Positions 1 to 8,757 of a stretch of DNA of 64,000 bases are shown in pieces. The position numbers were made by a program, and so were the translations under genes. The notes beneath the pieces are model-generated. The model saw only the letters and a list, made by a program, of their open reading frames with translations. It was not told the origin of the DNA and did not search any database. How positions within the stretch are numbered: position 1 is the stretch's first letter; each line of letters opens with the position of its first letter. This stretch comes from Novosphingobium sp. FSW06-99 (GTDB lineage: Bacteria > Pseudomonadota > Alphaproteobacteria > Sphingomonadales > Sphingomonadaceae), in contig NZ_KQ954255.1 in NCBI RefSeq assembly GCF_001519065.1, positions 130,782 through 194,781 of the forward strand, read 5' to 3'.

Positions 1-753
1 TATATCATCGCATTCCTGCGCCATCTGGGCCCCAACAGCCATCTGCTGGCAGTGTGTCAGCCATGCGTTCCCGCGCTCGCCGCCGTGGCGGTGATGGCGG
101 GCACCCGCGATCCGTGCCAGCCGCGTACAATGACGCTGATGGGCGGACCGATCGACGTGCGCGAGGCGCCGACTGTGGTCAACGATCTGGCGCGGCAGCA
201 TTCGCTCGACTGGTTTGAGGCCAATCTGATTTCACAGGTTCCAGCGCGCTATGCGGGCGCGGGGCGGCGGGTCTATCCCGGTTTCCTGCAACTCCATGCC
301 TTCATGTCGATGAACATGGGGCGGCATCTGGAACAGTTCCGCCGGTTCTATCAGGCGCTGGCCGATGCGCGGATCAGCGATGCCGACAAGATCCGCGATT
401 TCTATGTCGAATATTTCTCGGTGCTTGATCTGACGGCGGAATTCTATCTGGAAACCATCGATCGGGTGTTTCAGCGCGCGCTGTTGGCCAAGGGCGAACT
501 GGACCATCGCGGGGTGCGCGTCGATTGCGGGGCGATCCGCCATACCGCGCTGCTGACCGTTGAAGGCGAACGCGACGATATCTGCGGGGTGGGGCAGACC
601 GCTGCCGCGCATCTGTTGTGTACCAGCCTGCGCCCCCATCTCAAACGCCACCATCTGCAACCGGGCGTCGGCCATTATGGGGTGTTTTCCGGGTCGAAAT
701 GGGAAAAGCAGATCTATCCTCAGGTGCGCAATCTGGTGCTGGCGATGAGTTAG
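1..753 (+). CDS. phaZ: Intracellular polyhydroxyalkanoate depolymerase, C-terminal part (5' truncated by window)
   Basis: The frame is open from base 1, so the true start lies outside the window and about 250 C-terminal residues are visible. They match the intracellular PHA/PHB depolymerase family, which hydrolyses storage polyester granules in the cytoplasm. Visible signatures are the stretch ending HLLAVCQP near the start, MTLMGGPID, a GERDDI segment expected to carry the catalytic Asp, and GVGHYGVFSGS near the C-terminus with the expected catalytic His. The nucleophile Cys region is probably in the missing or earliest part. The stop overlaps by 3 bp the stop of the convergent exporter gene. 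Family assignment is confident; the triad assignment is by family analogy. Confidence 0.88.
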   Translation, partial: YIIAFLRHLGPNSHLLAVCQPCVPALAAVAVMAGTRDPCQPRTMTLMGGPIDVREAPTVVNDLARQHSLDWFEANLISQVPARYAGAGRRVYPGFLQLHAFMSMNMGRHLEQFRRFYQALADARISDADKIRDFYVEYFSVLDLTAEFYLETIDRVFQRALLAKGELDHRGVRVDCGAIRHTALLTVEGERDDICGVGQTAAAHLLCTSLRPHLKRHHLQPGVGHYGVFSGSKWEKQIYPQVRNLVLAMS

Positions 754-1538
754 GCAAACCAGTTCCAGATCAGCTTCGCCGTCAGCAACAGGCTGACGGT
801 GACCAGCAGTGGGCGGATCACCGCTGCGCCGTGGCGCGTGGCGAGGCGGCTGCCGATCATTGCGCCGGTCATCGCGCCCAGACCCACGGTCAGGCCCAGC
901 AGCCACAGCACTTGTCCACCGCTGGCAAAAACGATCACGCTGCCCAGATTGCTTGCGACGTTCAGCAGCTTGGTCAGCCCCATCGCGCGGGTCAGCCCCA
1001 TGCCGCGCAGCGAAACCAGGCTGGTGGCATAGAACTGCCCCGCGCCGGGGCCGAAAAAGCCATCGTAAAAGCCGATTCCGGTGACCACCGGACGATAGGC
1101 GCCGATACCGATGCGCGGCGGCGCTTCGTGATCCTCCATCCGGCGAGACAGCATCGTATAGACCGCAACGCCGACCAGCAGCAGCGGCACGATCAGCGCC
1201 AGCGCGCGGCCATCGATCCGCCGGATCAGCAGCGATCCGGTCACCGCGCCCAGCAGACTGAGCGCGGCAAGCGGCAATCCGGCCCGCAGCGACAGCAATC
1301 CGGCGCGGCGATAGCGCCAGGTGGCCATGCTGGTGCCCATGATCGATTGCACTTTGTTGGTGCCCAGCACCAGATGCGGCGGCAGACCGGTGGCAATCAG
1401 CGCAGGCAGCATGATTAGCCCGCCACCCCCGGCAATGGCATCGACGGTGCCGGAGACGACCGCCACCCCGGTCAGCACGACAAACAGCACCGGGCTGACG
1501 GATACGGGTTCGAGCAGGGTCATCAAGGTCATTTGCAC
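750..1538 (-). CDS. TSUP family (TauE/SafE) membrane exporter
   Basis: This 262-residue protein is almost wholly hydrophobic, with about eight predicted membrane segments in two similar halves. The N-terminal half carries the VDAIAGGGGLIMLPAL signature and the second half FYDGFFGPGAGQF, the duplicated motifs of the TSUP/DUF81 family. Members export sulfite, sulfoacetate or other small organosulfur anions across the inner membrane, but the substrate cannot be read from sequence. The gene converges on phaZ and is divergent from tgt with only about 50 bp between the starts, so the two probably have back-to-back promoters. Confidence 0.85.
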   Translation of the reverse strand: MQMTLMTLLEPVSVSPVLFVVLTGVAVVSGTVDAIAGGGGLIMLPALIATGLPPHLVLGTNKVQSIMGTSMATWRYRRAGLLSLRAGLPLAALSLLGAVTGSLLIRRIDGRALALIVPLLLVGVAVYTMLSRRMEDHEAPPRIGIGAYRPVVTGIGFYDGFFGPGAGQFYATSLVSLRGMGLTRAMGLTKLLNVASNLGSVIVFASGGQVLWLLGLTVGLGAMTGAMIGSRLATRHGAAVIRPLLVTVSLLLTAKLIWNWFA

Positions 1539-1591
1539 GCCATGGCAATCGCGCCTAAAGGCCGCAATCGCTGATTTTACAAAGATTGCCC

Positions 1592-2728
1592 ATGACCGCT
1601 GCTGCGCCCCGTTTCGCCTTTCAGATCCACGCCACCGACGGCCGCGCGCGCACCGGCGTCGTACGCATGCGGCGCGGCGATATCCGCACGCCCGCGTTCA
1701 TGCCGGTCGGCACCGCTGCCACGGTCAAGGCGATGAAGATGGACGATGTGCGCGCCGCCGGGGCCGACATCATTCTGGGCAACACCTATCACCTGATGCT
1801 GCGCCCTGGCGCCGAACGCATGGCGCGGCTGGGGGGCCTGCACAAATTCGGCGGGTGGAACCGCCCGATCCTGACCGACAGCGGCGGCTATCAGGTGATG
1901 AGCCTGGCCAGTCTGCGCAAGATTACTGAGGACGGGGTGACCTTTGCCAGCCATCTCGACGGGTCGCGCCATATGCTAAGCCCCGAACGCTCGATGGAAA
2001 TCCAGCGCTTGCTGGGATCGGACATCGTCATGGCGTTCGACGAATGCCCCAAGATCGACCAGCCGCGCGACGTGATCGCGCGATCGATGGAAATGTCGAT
2101 GCGCTGGGCCCGGCGCAGCCGCGCCGCCTTCGACGCAGGCGAAGACCACGCGCAAGGCGCCGCGCTGTTCGGCATTCAGCAGGGCGGGCTTGACGAACGC
2201 CTGCGCGCCGAAAGCGCGGGCGCGCTCGCCGCGATCGGGTTCGATGGCTATGCCATCGGCGGGCTGGCGGTGGGCGAGGGGCAGGAGGCGATGTTCGCCA
2301 CGCTCGATTTCGCGCCGGGCCAGTTGCCCGACAGCGCGCCGCGCTATCTGATGGGGGTGGGCAAGCCCGACGATCTGGTCGGCGCGGTCGAGCGCGGGGT
2401 CGACATGTTCGACTGCGTACTGCCGACGCGATCGGGCCGCAACGGGCAGGGGTTCACCTGGTCCGGCCCGGTCAACGTGCGCAACGCGCGCCACGCCGAG
2501 GATTCAGACCCGCTCGATCCGCGTTGCCCATGCCCGGTCTGCACCCGGTACAGCCGTGCCTATCTTCACCATCTGCACAAGGCGGGCGAAATGCTCGGCG
2601 CGATGCTGCTGACCGAACACAACATCTGGTTCTATCAGCAATTGATGGCCGGCATGCGCGCGGCGATCGCTGAAGGGCGGTTTGCCGCATTCGCCGCCGA
2701 CTTCCGGCGGGACTATCTGGGGCGCTGA
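1592..2728 (+). CDS. tgt: Queuine tRNA-ribosyltransferase (tRNA-guanine transglycosylase)
   Basis: The enzyme exchanges guanine 34 of GU(N) anticodon tRNAs for the queuine precursor preQ1. The 378-residue TIM-barrel protein has DSGGYQ with Asp96, the FDEC segment around Asp150, the nucleophile Asp274 in MFDCVLPTR, and the zinc ligands Cys312, Cys314, Cys317 and His343. Spacing matches the Zymomonas enzyme with a constant offset. ATG at 1592 was chosen over an in-frame TTG two codons upstream because the protein then begins as homologues do; no strong Shine-Dalgarno is visible for either. A bidirectional hairpin terminator follows the stop. Confidence 0.95.
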   Translation: MTAAAPRFAFQIHATDGRARTGVVRMRRGDIRTPAFMPVGTAATVKAMKMDDVRAAGADIILGNTYHLMLRPGAERMARLGGLHKFGGWNRPILTDSGGYQVMSLASLRKITEDGVTFASHLDGSRHMLSPERSMEIQRLLGSDIVMAFDECPKIDQPRDVIARSMEMSMRWARRSRAAFDAGEDHAQGAALFGIQQGGLDERLRAESAGALAAIGFDGYAIGGLAVGEGQEAMFATLDFAPGQLPDSAPRYLMGVGKPDDLVGAVERGVDMFDCVLPTRSGRNGQGFTWSGPVNVRNARHAEDSDPLDPRCPCPVCTRYSRAYLHHLHKAGEMLGAMLLTEHNIWFYQQLMAGMRAAIAEGRFAAFAADFRRDYLGR

Positions 2729-2736
2729 ACCGGCAC

Positions 2737-2768
2737 AAAAAAAGGCGGGGTTGCCCCCGCCTTTTGTG
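2737..2768. terminator. Bidirectional rho-independent terminator between tgt and rpsD
   Basis: A perfect 10-bp stem (2741-2750 with 2755-2764) closes the loop TTGC. It is preceded by A residues and followed by a T-rich run, so it can end transcripts from both converging genes. Confidence 0.85.
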
Positions 2769-2792
2769 TGTCTGGCGATGAAGCCCGACCGA

Positions 2793-3404
2793 TCAGCGCG
2801 AATAGAATTCGACGACCAGATTCGGTTCCATCTTCACCGGATAGGGCACTTCGTCGAGCGTCGGAACGCGCACGAAGGTCGCCTTGTCGGCTTCGGCCTG
2901 AACATATTCGGGGATGTCGCGTTCGGGCAGGGCCTGGGCTTCGGCGATCAACGCCATTTCCTTGGCCTTGTTGCCCAGGCTGATCACGTCGCCGGGGCGA
3001 ACGCGACGGCTGGCGATGTTGCAGCGCACGCCGTTGACGCGGATGTGGCCATGGCTGACGATCTGGCGCGCCGCAAAGATGGTCGGCGCGAACTTGGCGC
3101 GATAGACCACCATGTCGAGGCGCTGTTCGAGCAGGCCGACCAGGTTCTGGCCGGTATCACCCTTGATCCGCGCGGCTTCCTGATAGGTCGCCTTGAACTG
3201 CTTTTCGGTCACGTCGCCGTAGTAGCCCTTGAGCTTCTGCTTGGCGCGGAGCTGAATGCCGAAATCCGACACTTTGCTCTTGCGCCGCTGGCCGTGCTGA
3301 CCAGGGCCATAGCTGCGGCGGTTGACCGAGGACTTGGGACGGCCCCAGATGTTTTCACCCAGACGGCGGTCAATCTTGTACTTCGATGCCTTACGCTTTG
3401 ACAC
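2793..3404 (-). CDS. rpsD: 30S ribosomal protein S4
   Basis: Primary 16S rRNA-binding protein of the small subunit. The 203-residue product has the family layout: a basic N-terminus ([15 protein letters not shown]), a helical domain, and the S4 RNA-binding segment around [13 protein letters not shown], ending LVVEFYSR. The N-terminus lacks the zinc-binding cysteines of some S4 proteins, as in other alphaproteobacterial forms. The start is GTG at 3404, preceded on the minus strand by an AGGAA-type ribosome-binding site. It stands alone rather than in an alpha operon, which is usual for this class. Confidence 0.97.
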   Translation of the reverse strand: MSKRKASKYKIDRRLGENIWGRPKSSVNRRSYGPGQHGQRRKSKVSDFGIQLRAKQKLKGYYGDVTEKQFKATYQEAARIKGDTGQNLVGLLEQRLDMVVYRAKFAPTIFAARQIVSHGHIRVNGVRCNIASRRVRPGDVISLGNKAKEMALIAEAQALPERDIPEYVQAEADKATFVRVPTLDEVPYPVKMEPNLVVEFYSR

Positions 3405-3622
3405 GCGAGGTTCCTTTCATTTGCGTCAAGGGCGGCACGATTGCCGCAGCCTTGCTGAGACCCGGGTTCGCACCATGACACCCATTGTATGTGTCATGCG
3501 GCCGCCGCTTCACCGGGTTTGCGGGGCCAATCGGACCGTGTTCCGGCAGGCCAGGGCCGCCGGGGTTCGCGTGGAAGGGCGCGCATCACCAGAGTTGCGC
3601 GCCGATGTCAAGCGTAACCCGT

Positions 3623-3647
3623 ATTCCTCCCCGATTCGGGGAGGAAT
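3623..3647 (-). terminator. Putative terminator hairpin after trmJ
   Basis: A 10-bp perfect inverted repeat (3623-3632 with 3638-3647, arm ATTCCTCCCC) begins at the trmJ stop codon. There is no long T-run after it, so it is a probable rather than certain terminator for the rpiB-glyA-nrdR-trmJ operon. The remaining bases up to rpsD (3405-3622) hold no recognisable gene and presumably contain the rpsD promoter. Confidence 0.55.
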
Positions 3648-4387
3648 CAGAGGTCGCGGATGCGGCGGTGGTGGGCCAGCGTGGTCAGCACGCCGCGCAT
3701 GGTGCGCACTTCCAGGTGGTTCCACGCCGCCTTGGTGAACATCGTGCGCAACGTGCGGCGGGTGACCTGGGCGCGGATTTCGGGTTCGAAATAGCCCAGC
3801 GGTTCCAGCATCCCGGTCAACTGCTCGAACATGCCGTCAAATTCGACCTGCGGGGCGGGGGGCAGCAAGTCTTCCAGCGGGGGCTGCACCAGATCGGCGT
3901 GCTTTGACCATTCATAGGCGCACAAAATCACCGCCTGAGCCAGGTTGAGCGAGGCGAATTGGGGATTGATCGGCACGGTGATGATCGTGCGCGCCAGCGC
4001 CACGTCATCGGTATCGAGCCCCGACCGTTCGGGCCCGAACACGATTGCGCTCTGTGCAGGTGCGGTGGCGATTTCGCGGGCGGCCACCTCGGGGGTGATC
4101 ACCGGCTTTGACACGCCGCGCTTGCGCACCGTGGTGGCATAGACATGCGCGCAATCGGCCACCGCATCGGCCAGCGTGTCAAAGACTTGCGCGTGTTCCA
4201 GCACGCCATCGGCGCCCGCCGCGGCGGGCCCGGCCGACGGGTTGGGCCACCCGTCGCGCGGGGCGACCAGGCGCAGCCGGGTCAGCCCGAAATTGAGTAT
4301 TGCGCGCGCCGCCTTGCCGATGTTTTCGCCCAGTTGTGGTCGCACCAGCACGATGACCGGTTGCGGGATCGGGTCGCGCTCGCTCAT
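3647..4387 (-). CDS. trmJ: tRNA (cytidine/uridine-2'-O-)-methyltransferase TrmJ
   Basis: This is a SPOUT-class 2'-O-methyltransferase that modifies ribose at position 32 of tRNAs. The 246-residue protein begins [20 protein letters not shown], the TrmH motif 1 of the TrmJ subgroup. It continues with the knot motifs VFGPERSGL (motif 2) and [12 protein letters not shown] (motif 3), followed by the C-terminal helical extension usual for TrmJ. It is the last gene of rpiB-glyA-nrdR-trmJ. Its ATG overlaps the nrdR stop as ATGA, implying coupled translation. The distinction from other TrmH paralogues is by motif and length and is fairly secure. Confidence 0.88.
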   Translation of the reverse strand: MSERDPIPQPVIVLVRPQLGENIGKAARAILNFGLTRLRLVAPRDGWPNPSAGPAAAGADGVLEHAQVFDTLADAVADCAHVYATTVRKRGVSKPVITPEVAAREIATAPAQSAIVFGPERSGLDTDDVALARTIITVPINPQFASLNLAQAVILCAYEWSKHADLVQPPLEDLLPPAPQVEFDGMFEQLTGMLEPLGYFEPEIRAQVTRRTLRTMFTKAAWNHLEVRTMRGVLTTLAHHRRIRDL

Positions 4388-4845
4388 GGTTTGGCCACTT
4401 CGCGCACGCTGCTGGCAAATTCCTCGAAATCGCGCGCTTCGGTAAAGTCGCGATAGACGCTGGCAAAGCGGATATAGGCGACCGAATCGACCTGACGCAG
4501 CCCGTCCATCACCATTTCGCCGATCTGGCGCGAGGTTACCTCGTTTTCGCCGAGCACCTCGATCTGGCGCTGGATACCGGTGATCAACTGGTCCAGCCGT
4601 TCCTGATCGATCGGACGCTTGCGACAGGCCAGCCGCACCGACTGTTCGATCTTGTCACGATCGAACAGTTCGCGCCGATCGTTCGATTTGACCACCATGA
4701 TGTCGCGCAATTGCACGCGTTCAAACGTGGTAAACCGCGCGCCGCACCCTTCGCATTGCCGACGCCGGCGGATCGAGGTGTTGTCCTCGCTCGGCCGGCT
4801 GTCTTTTACCTGGCTGTTGTCATGGGCACAAAACGGGCAACGCAT
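4384..4845 (-). CDS. nrdR: Transcriptional repressor NrdR
   Basis: NrdR is an ATP/dATP-sensing repressor of ribonucleotide reductase genes. The 153-residue protein opens MRCPFC and has a four-cysteine zinc ribbon (Cys3, Cys6, Cys31, Cys34) followed by an ATP-cone from about residue 49 to 139. The reading frame extends 11 codons further upstream, but ATG 4845 is the family start and lies exactly on the glyA stop (TAATG, one-base overlap). The glyA-nrdR pairing is common in alphaproteobacteria. Confidence 0.96.
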   Translation of the reverse strand: MRCPFCAHDNSQVKDSRPSEDNTSIRRRRQCEGCGARFTTFERVQLRDIMVVKSNDRRELFDRDKIEQSVRLACRKRPIDQERLDQLITGIQRQIEVLGENEVTSRQIGEMVMDGLRQVDSVAYIRFASVYRDFTEARDFEEFASSVREVAKP

Positions 4846-6158
4846 TACATCTCCGGATAGATCGGATAGGCGGTGCACAATTCGGCGACGCGGTCGCGCA
4901 CCCGCTGTTCGATCTGCCCATCGCCTTCATCGCCGTTGCGCGCAAGGCCTTCGACGACTTCGGCAATCAACTGGCCGACAATGCGGAATTCTTCTTCGCG
5001 AAAACCGCGCGTGGTGGCCGCAGGCGTGCCGAGACGGATGCCCGAGGTGACGAACGGCGAACGCTTGTCGAACGGCACGCCGTTCTTGTTGCAGGTCAGC
5101 CAGGCGCGATCGAGGCCCTTTTCCGCCGCCTTGCCGGTAACATCCTTGGGGCTGAGATCGGCCAGCATCAGGTGGTTGTCGGTGCCGCCCGAAACGATGG
5201 CGATGCCGGCATCCTGCAGGCTTTGCGCCAGCGCCTTGGCATTGGCGACCACCTGGTGGGCATAGGCCTTGAATTCTGGACGCAGCGCTTCGCCGAACGC
5301 GACCGCCTTGGCAGCGATGGTGTGCACCATCGGCCCGCCCTGCAGGCCGGGGAACACCGCCATGTTGAACTTTTTGGCCAGCGCCTCGTCGTTGGTCAGG
5401 ATGATGCCCGAACGCGGACCGCGCAGCGACTTGTGCGTGGTCGAAGTAACGACATGTGCGTGCGGCACCGGCGAGGAATGCGCGCCGCCCGCAACCAGCC
5501 CCGAAATGTGCGACATGTCGACCAGCAGATAGGCGCCCACTTCATCGGCAATCGCGCGGAAAGCGGCCCAATCCCATTCGCGCGAATAGGCCGTGCCGCC
5601 CGCGATGATCAGCTTTGGCTTGTGCTCGCGCGCCAGCGCGGCGACATTGTCCATGTCGATGCGGTGGTCATCGGCGCGCACGCCATAAGGGATGGGGTGG
5701 AACCACTTGCCGCTCATGTTCACGGGCGAACCGTGTGTCAGGTGCCCGCCCGAATTGAGATCGAGCCCCATAAAGCTGTCGCCCGGCTGCAACAGCGCAA
5801 GGAACACCGCCTGGTTCATCTGGCTGCCCGAATTGGGCTGCACATTGGCAAATTCGCAGCCGAACAGTGCCTTGGCCCGCTCGATCGCCAGGTTTTCGAC
5901 CACGTCGGCATATTCGCAGCCGCCGTAATAGCGCTTGCCCGGATAGCCTTCGGCATATTTGTTGGTGAAGATCGACCCGGTCGCTTCGAGCACGGCCAGG
6001 CTGGTGATGTTTTCCGATGCGATCAGCTCGATCTTGGTCTGCTGGCGATGCAGTTCCTTGCGGATCGCCGAAAAGATGTCGGGATCGGCGCTTTCGAGAT
6101 GCTCGACGAAGAAACCCGCTTTGCGGATGTCCGGCGCTTTCGTCGTGGCTGCGGTCAT
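4845..6158 (-). CDS. glyA: Serine hydroxymethyltransferase
   Basis: This PLP enzyme interconverts serine and glycine with transfer of a one-carbon unit to tetrahydrofolate. The 437-residue product has the characteristic [10 protein letters not shown] start, [15 protein letters not shown], and the PLP lysine Lys243 in [13 protein letters not shown]. An AAGGAG ribosome-binding site precedes ATG 6158. It is the second gene of the rpiB-glyA-nrdR-trmJ operon, starting 24 bp after rpiB. Confidence 0.98.
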   Translation of the reverse strand: MTAATTKAPDIRKAGFFVEHLESADPDIFSAIRKELHRQQTKIELIASENITSLAVLEATGSIFTNKYAEGYPGKRYYGGCEYADVVENLAIERAKALFGCEFANVQPNSGSQMNQAVFLALLQPGDSFMGLDLNSGGHLTHGSPVNMSGKWFHPIPYGVRADDHRIDMDNVAALAREHKPKLIIAGGTAYSREWDWAAFRAIADEVGAYLLVDMSHISGLVAGGAHSSPVPHAHVVTSTTHKSLRGPRSGIILTNDEALAKKFNMAVFPGLQGGPMVHTIAAKAVAFGEALRPEFKAYAHQVVANAKALAQSLQDAGIAIVSGGTDNHLMLADLSPKDVTGKAAEKGLDRAWLTCNKNGVPFDKRSPFVTSGIRLGTPAATTRGFREEEFRIVGQLIAEVVEGLARNGDEGDGQIEQRVRDRVAELCTAYPIYPEM

Positions 6159-6182
6159 CGTGTGGGCTCCTTTATGATCGTG

Positions 6183-6620
6183 TCAGAAGTTGGGGTGGGA
6201 AAGCTTGGCAACGCGGCCTTCGTGGCGTCCGCCCGCGAATGTTCCGCTCAAAAACGCCTGCAGACAGGCCTTGGCCTGATCGACACCGATCAGGCGCGCG
6301 CCCATTGCAATCACGTTGGCATTGTTGTGTTCGCGTGCCAGCGTGGCCGAATAGGGATCGGAAACCAGCGCCGCGCGGCAGGCCGGATCGCGGTTTACCG
6401 CGATCGAAATGCCGATGCCCGATCCGCACAGCGCCACGCCGCGCTCAACCTCGCCCGTGCCGACCGCCTTGGCCAGTTTATAGCCGAAATCGGGGTAATC
6501 GACGCGATCGTCGTTGAACGGGCCCAGATCGACCACTTCGTGGCCCCATTCGGCCAGTGCGACGGCAAGCTCGGCCTTCAGCGCAAAGGCGGCGTGGTCG
6601 GAGGCTATGGCAATACGCAC
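6183..6620 (-). CDS. rpiB: Ribose 5-phosphate isomerase B
   Basis: It interconverts ribose 5-phosphate and ribulose 5-phosphate in the pentose phosphate pathway. The 145-residue RpiB/LacAB-type protein has the family start RIAIASDHAAF, active-site Cys65 in LCGSGIGISIA, His9, and His98 in AREHNNANV. GTG at 6620 is preferred because homologues begin here. The frame stays open to 6695, but those extra residues look unlike a protein N-terminus. It leads the operon with glyA and is divergent from the M28 peptidase gene. Confidence 0.93.
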   Translation of the reverse strand: MRIAIASDHAAFALKAELAVALAEWGHEVVDLGPFNDDRVDYPDFGYKLAKAVGTGEVERGVALCGSGIGISIAVNRDPACRAALVSDPYSATLAREHNNANVIAMGARLIGVDQAKACLQAFLSGTFAGGRHEGRVAKLSHPNF

Positions 6621-6773
6621 TGGGGGTGACCTGACTGAAGGATGACGGGATTCGATATGGCCGCCCATAAGACCATCCGCGCTTGGGTGCCACATAATTT
6701 GCCTTTATGGACGGGGCCTGCACAGATGGGAGCGAAGGCGCGCGATGGACAGCGAGATCGGGATTGCAACCGC

Positions 6774-8513
6774 ATGATGGCGCGCCATCTGCCCATGCTG
6801 GCGGCGCTGCTGCTGGCGATCGGGCTGTGCCTGATCGCCACCACCACGCCCTGGCCCGCACCCGCCGATCGCCCGGCGGGCGAATTCTCCGCCGGGCGGG
6901 CGATGGCCGATGTGCGCGTGATCGCGATCGCACCACATCCGGCTGGATCGCCCGCCGACGCGCACTTGCGCGACTGGCTGGTCAGGCGGCTGACGGGGCT
7001 GGGCATGACCGTGCGCGCCGACACGTTTGTGGCCGATCAGGCGCATATCGCGCGCAACATCGACTGGGGCGGCCCCGCAGGTATGCCGCGTACTTTGACC
7101 AATCTGGTTGCCGTGCTGCCCGGGCGCGATCGTTCGGCGCCGGCCGTGGCGCTGATGGCGCATCATGACAGCGTGGCCTATTCGCCGGGCGCGGCAGACG
7201 ATGGCGCGGGGCTGGCGGCGATCCTCGAAACCGTGCGCGCGGTGGCCAGCGGGCCCAGGCCGCAACGCGATCTGATGGTGATTTTCACCGATGGCGAAGA
7301 GATTGGCCTGGATGGCGCGCGACATTTCTTTGCCGGGCGCCCGGCACCCGCCGATCCCGCGCGCGATCACATCGGCGCGCTGATCAATCTGGAGGCGCGC
7401 GGCGGCGGGGGGCGCGCCACGCTGTTCCAGACCGGCACCGGCAATGGCGCCGCCGTCGCACTGGCGGCGCGCGCGATCCGCCATCCTGCAGGTTCGTCGC
7501 TGGCGGTGTTTCTCTATCGCGTGCTGCCCAACGACACCGATGTGACCGAGGCGCTGCCGTGGCTGGCCGCGACCGGGGTGCCGGCCTACAACTATGCCTT
7601 TATCGGGCGACCGGGGCTGTACCATTCGCCCAGGGCGACTGCCGACCGGCTCGATCAGGGATCATTGCAGGATATCGGCGGACAATTGCTTGACCTGACG
7701 CGCGGCCTGCTGGCGGCACCGACCTTGCCGCGGCCCACGCCCGATCTGGTATTTTTCGATGCGTTCGGCTTTGCCCTGGTGACGATGCCGCTGTGGGCGG
7801 GATGGGTACTGTTGACGGTGGCGGCGCTGGCGATCGGCGCGATCTGGCGCCAGCACGGGCGCGGGCGCGGGCATGGCGCGGCGGCGCTGAGCGGGGCAGG
7901 GCGCATGCTGGGGCTGGCGGGCATGACCGCGTTGCTGGTGATGGGGGCCAATCTGGTGTCGTTCCATGTCGGCGGGCCCAATTATTACGACCGGCTGGCG
8001 GCGACGCCATGGCTGGAGGCGATGGCCTCGGTCACCGCGCTGACCGCGTTTTTCATCGTCGTCGGGCGCTGGCGGCCGGGGCGTGCGGCGCTGGCCGGCG
8101 CATTTGTTCCGCTATGGCTGCTGGCGGCACTGTTGCAGGCACTGGCGCCGGTCGCGGCCTATGTGCTGGTACTGCCAGTGTTGCTCGCCGCGTTGACCGC
8201 GCTGCTGCCCGACGGGCGCTGGGGCACGCCGCTGGCGGTGCTGTTCGCGGGCGTGGTGATGGGATACCAATTCGTGCTGGGTCATGAAATGCTGCAGGCG
8301 GTGGGCAGCGACCTGCCGCTGGTGGTAACGCTGCCGTTGGTGCTGGCCACGCTGGCGATCCTGCCGCTGTGGCAACCGCTGTCGCGCCGGGCGCGGCGCG
8401 TGACGGTGGTCGCTTGCGGGATTGCCGCGCTGATCATCGCGCTGAGCATCCGCGCGGCGCCGATTGCCGATACCATCCCGCCCTATAGCCGCACGACCCG
8501 CCCGGTGTCGTGA
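6774..8513 (+). CDS. M28 family metallopeptidase with C-terminal polytopic membrane domain
   Basis: The 579-residue protein begins with a membrane anchor (about residues 5-24). A peptidase M28 domain follows (about 45-360) with co-catalytic zinc motifs: HxD at His130/Asp132, bridging Asp142, catalytic pair Glu175-Glu176 in DGEEIG, Glu207, and a late YHSPRATADR histidine. The C-terminal 200 residues hold about six to eight hydrophobic segments with no recognised active site. The layout resembles ER-aminopeptidase-like bacterial proteins, so an aminopeptidase facing the periplasm is likely, with unknown substrate. ATG 6774 was chosen because upstream in-frame ATGs (6642, 6726) precede polar sequence that would spoil the N-terminal anchor. 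Confidence 0.8.
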   Translation: MMARHLPMLAALLLAIGLCLIATTTPWPAPADRPAGEFSAGRAMADVRVIAIAPHPAGSPADAHLRDWLVRRLTGLGMTVRADTFVADQAHIARNIDWGGPAGMPRTLTNLVAVLPGRDRSAPAVALMAHHDSVAYSPGAADDGAGLAAILETVRAVASGPRPQRDLMVIFTDGEEIGLDGARHFFAGRPAPADPARDHIGALINLEARGGGGRATLFQTGTGNGAAVALAARAIRHPAGSSLAVFLYRVLPNDTDVTEALPWLAATGVPAYNYAFIGRPGLYHSPRATADRLDQGSLQDIGGQLLDLTRGLLAAPTLPRPTPDLVFFDAFGFALVTMPLWAGWVLLTVAALAIGAIWRQHGRGRGHGAAALSGAGRMLGLAGMTALLVMGANLVSFHVGGPNYYDRLAATPWLEAMASVTALTAFFIVVGRWRPGRAALAGAFVPLWLLAALLQALAPVAAYVLVLPVLLAALTALLPDGRWGTPLAVLFAGVVMGYQFVLGHEMLQAVGSDLPLVVTLPLVLATLAILPLWQPLSRRARRVTVVACGIAALIIALSIRAAPIADTIPPYSRTTRPVS

Positions 8514-8521
8514 GTATGCAT

Positions 8522-8551
8522 AAAATTTTGAAAAATAATGATAATATGTTT
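8522..8551. other. Short AT-rich tract after the M28 gene
   Basis: About 30 bases of almost pure A/T follow the M28 stop codon, strikingly unlike the surrounding DNA. It may help termination or be a promoter-like or curved segment, but no clear -35/-10 pair can be assigned. Confidence 0.4.
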
Positions 8552-8559
8552 CAAGGCCG

Positions 8560-8670
8560 GTTCATTCTGAGCCTGTCGCAGGATGCGCGCCAAGGCCAGT
8601 CACCGCGCACCGACACCATGCCCATTGGGCAAAAGTCGCGCGCATCCTTCGACAAGCTCAGGGTGAATGG
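8560..8670. repeat. REP-like inverted repeat pair
   Basis: Two copies of a 29-nt element face each other: 8561-8589 (TTCATTCTGAGCCTGTCGCA then GGATGCGCG) and the reverse complement at about 8639-8667. They match at 25 of 29 positions. They lie between the stop codons of the M28 gene and rpoD. A related half-copy recurs at about 40,234-40,260. Elements around the core CTTCGACAAGCTCAGG are known as dispersed intergenic repeats in sphingomonads. Confidence 0.75.
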
Positions 8671-8719
8671 CTGTCGATCCCGTTTCAGGCGCGATTCGCC
8701 GATGTTTGCCGGATGATCG

Positions 8720-8751
8720 AAAAAACGGCGCCGGAGTTGCCTCCGGCGCCG
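8720..8751 (-). terminator. Rho-independent terminator of rpoD
   Basis: On the minus strand an 11-bp perfect GC stem (8741-8751 with 8726-8736) with a four-base loop is followed by six T residues. It lies a few bases past the rpoD stop. Confidence 0.9.
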
Positions 8752-8757
8752 CCTGTT

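Noticed and set aside
3405..3622. tRNA or small RNA in the rpsD-trmJ gap
   Set aside because: No cloverleaf arms or T-loop sequence could be folded by eye; short inverted segments are not convincing.
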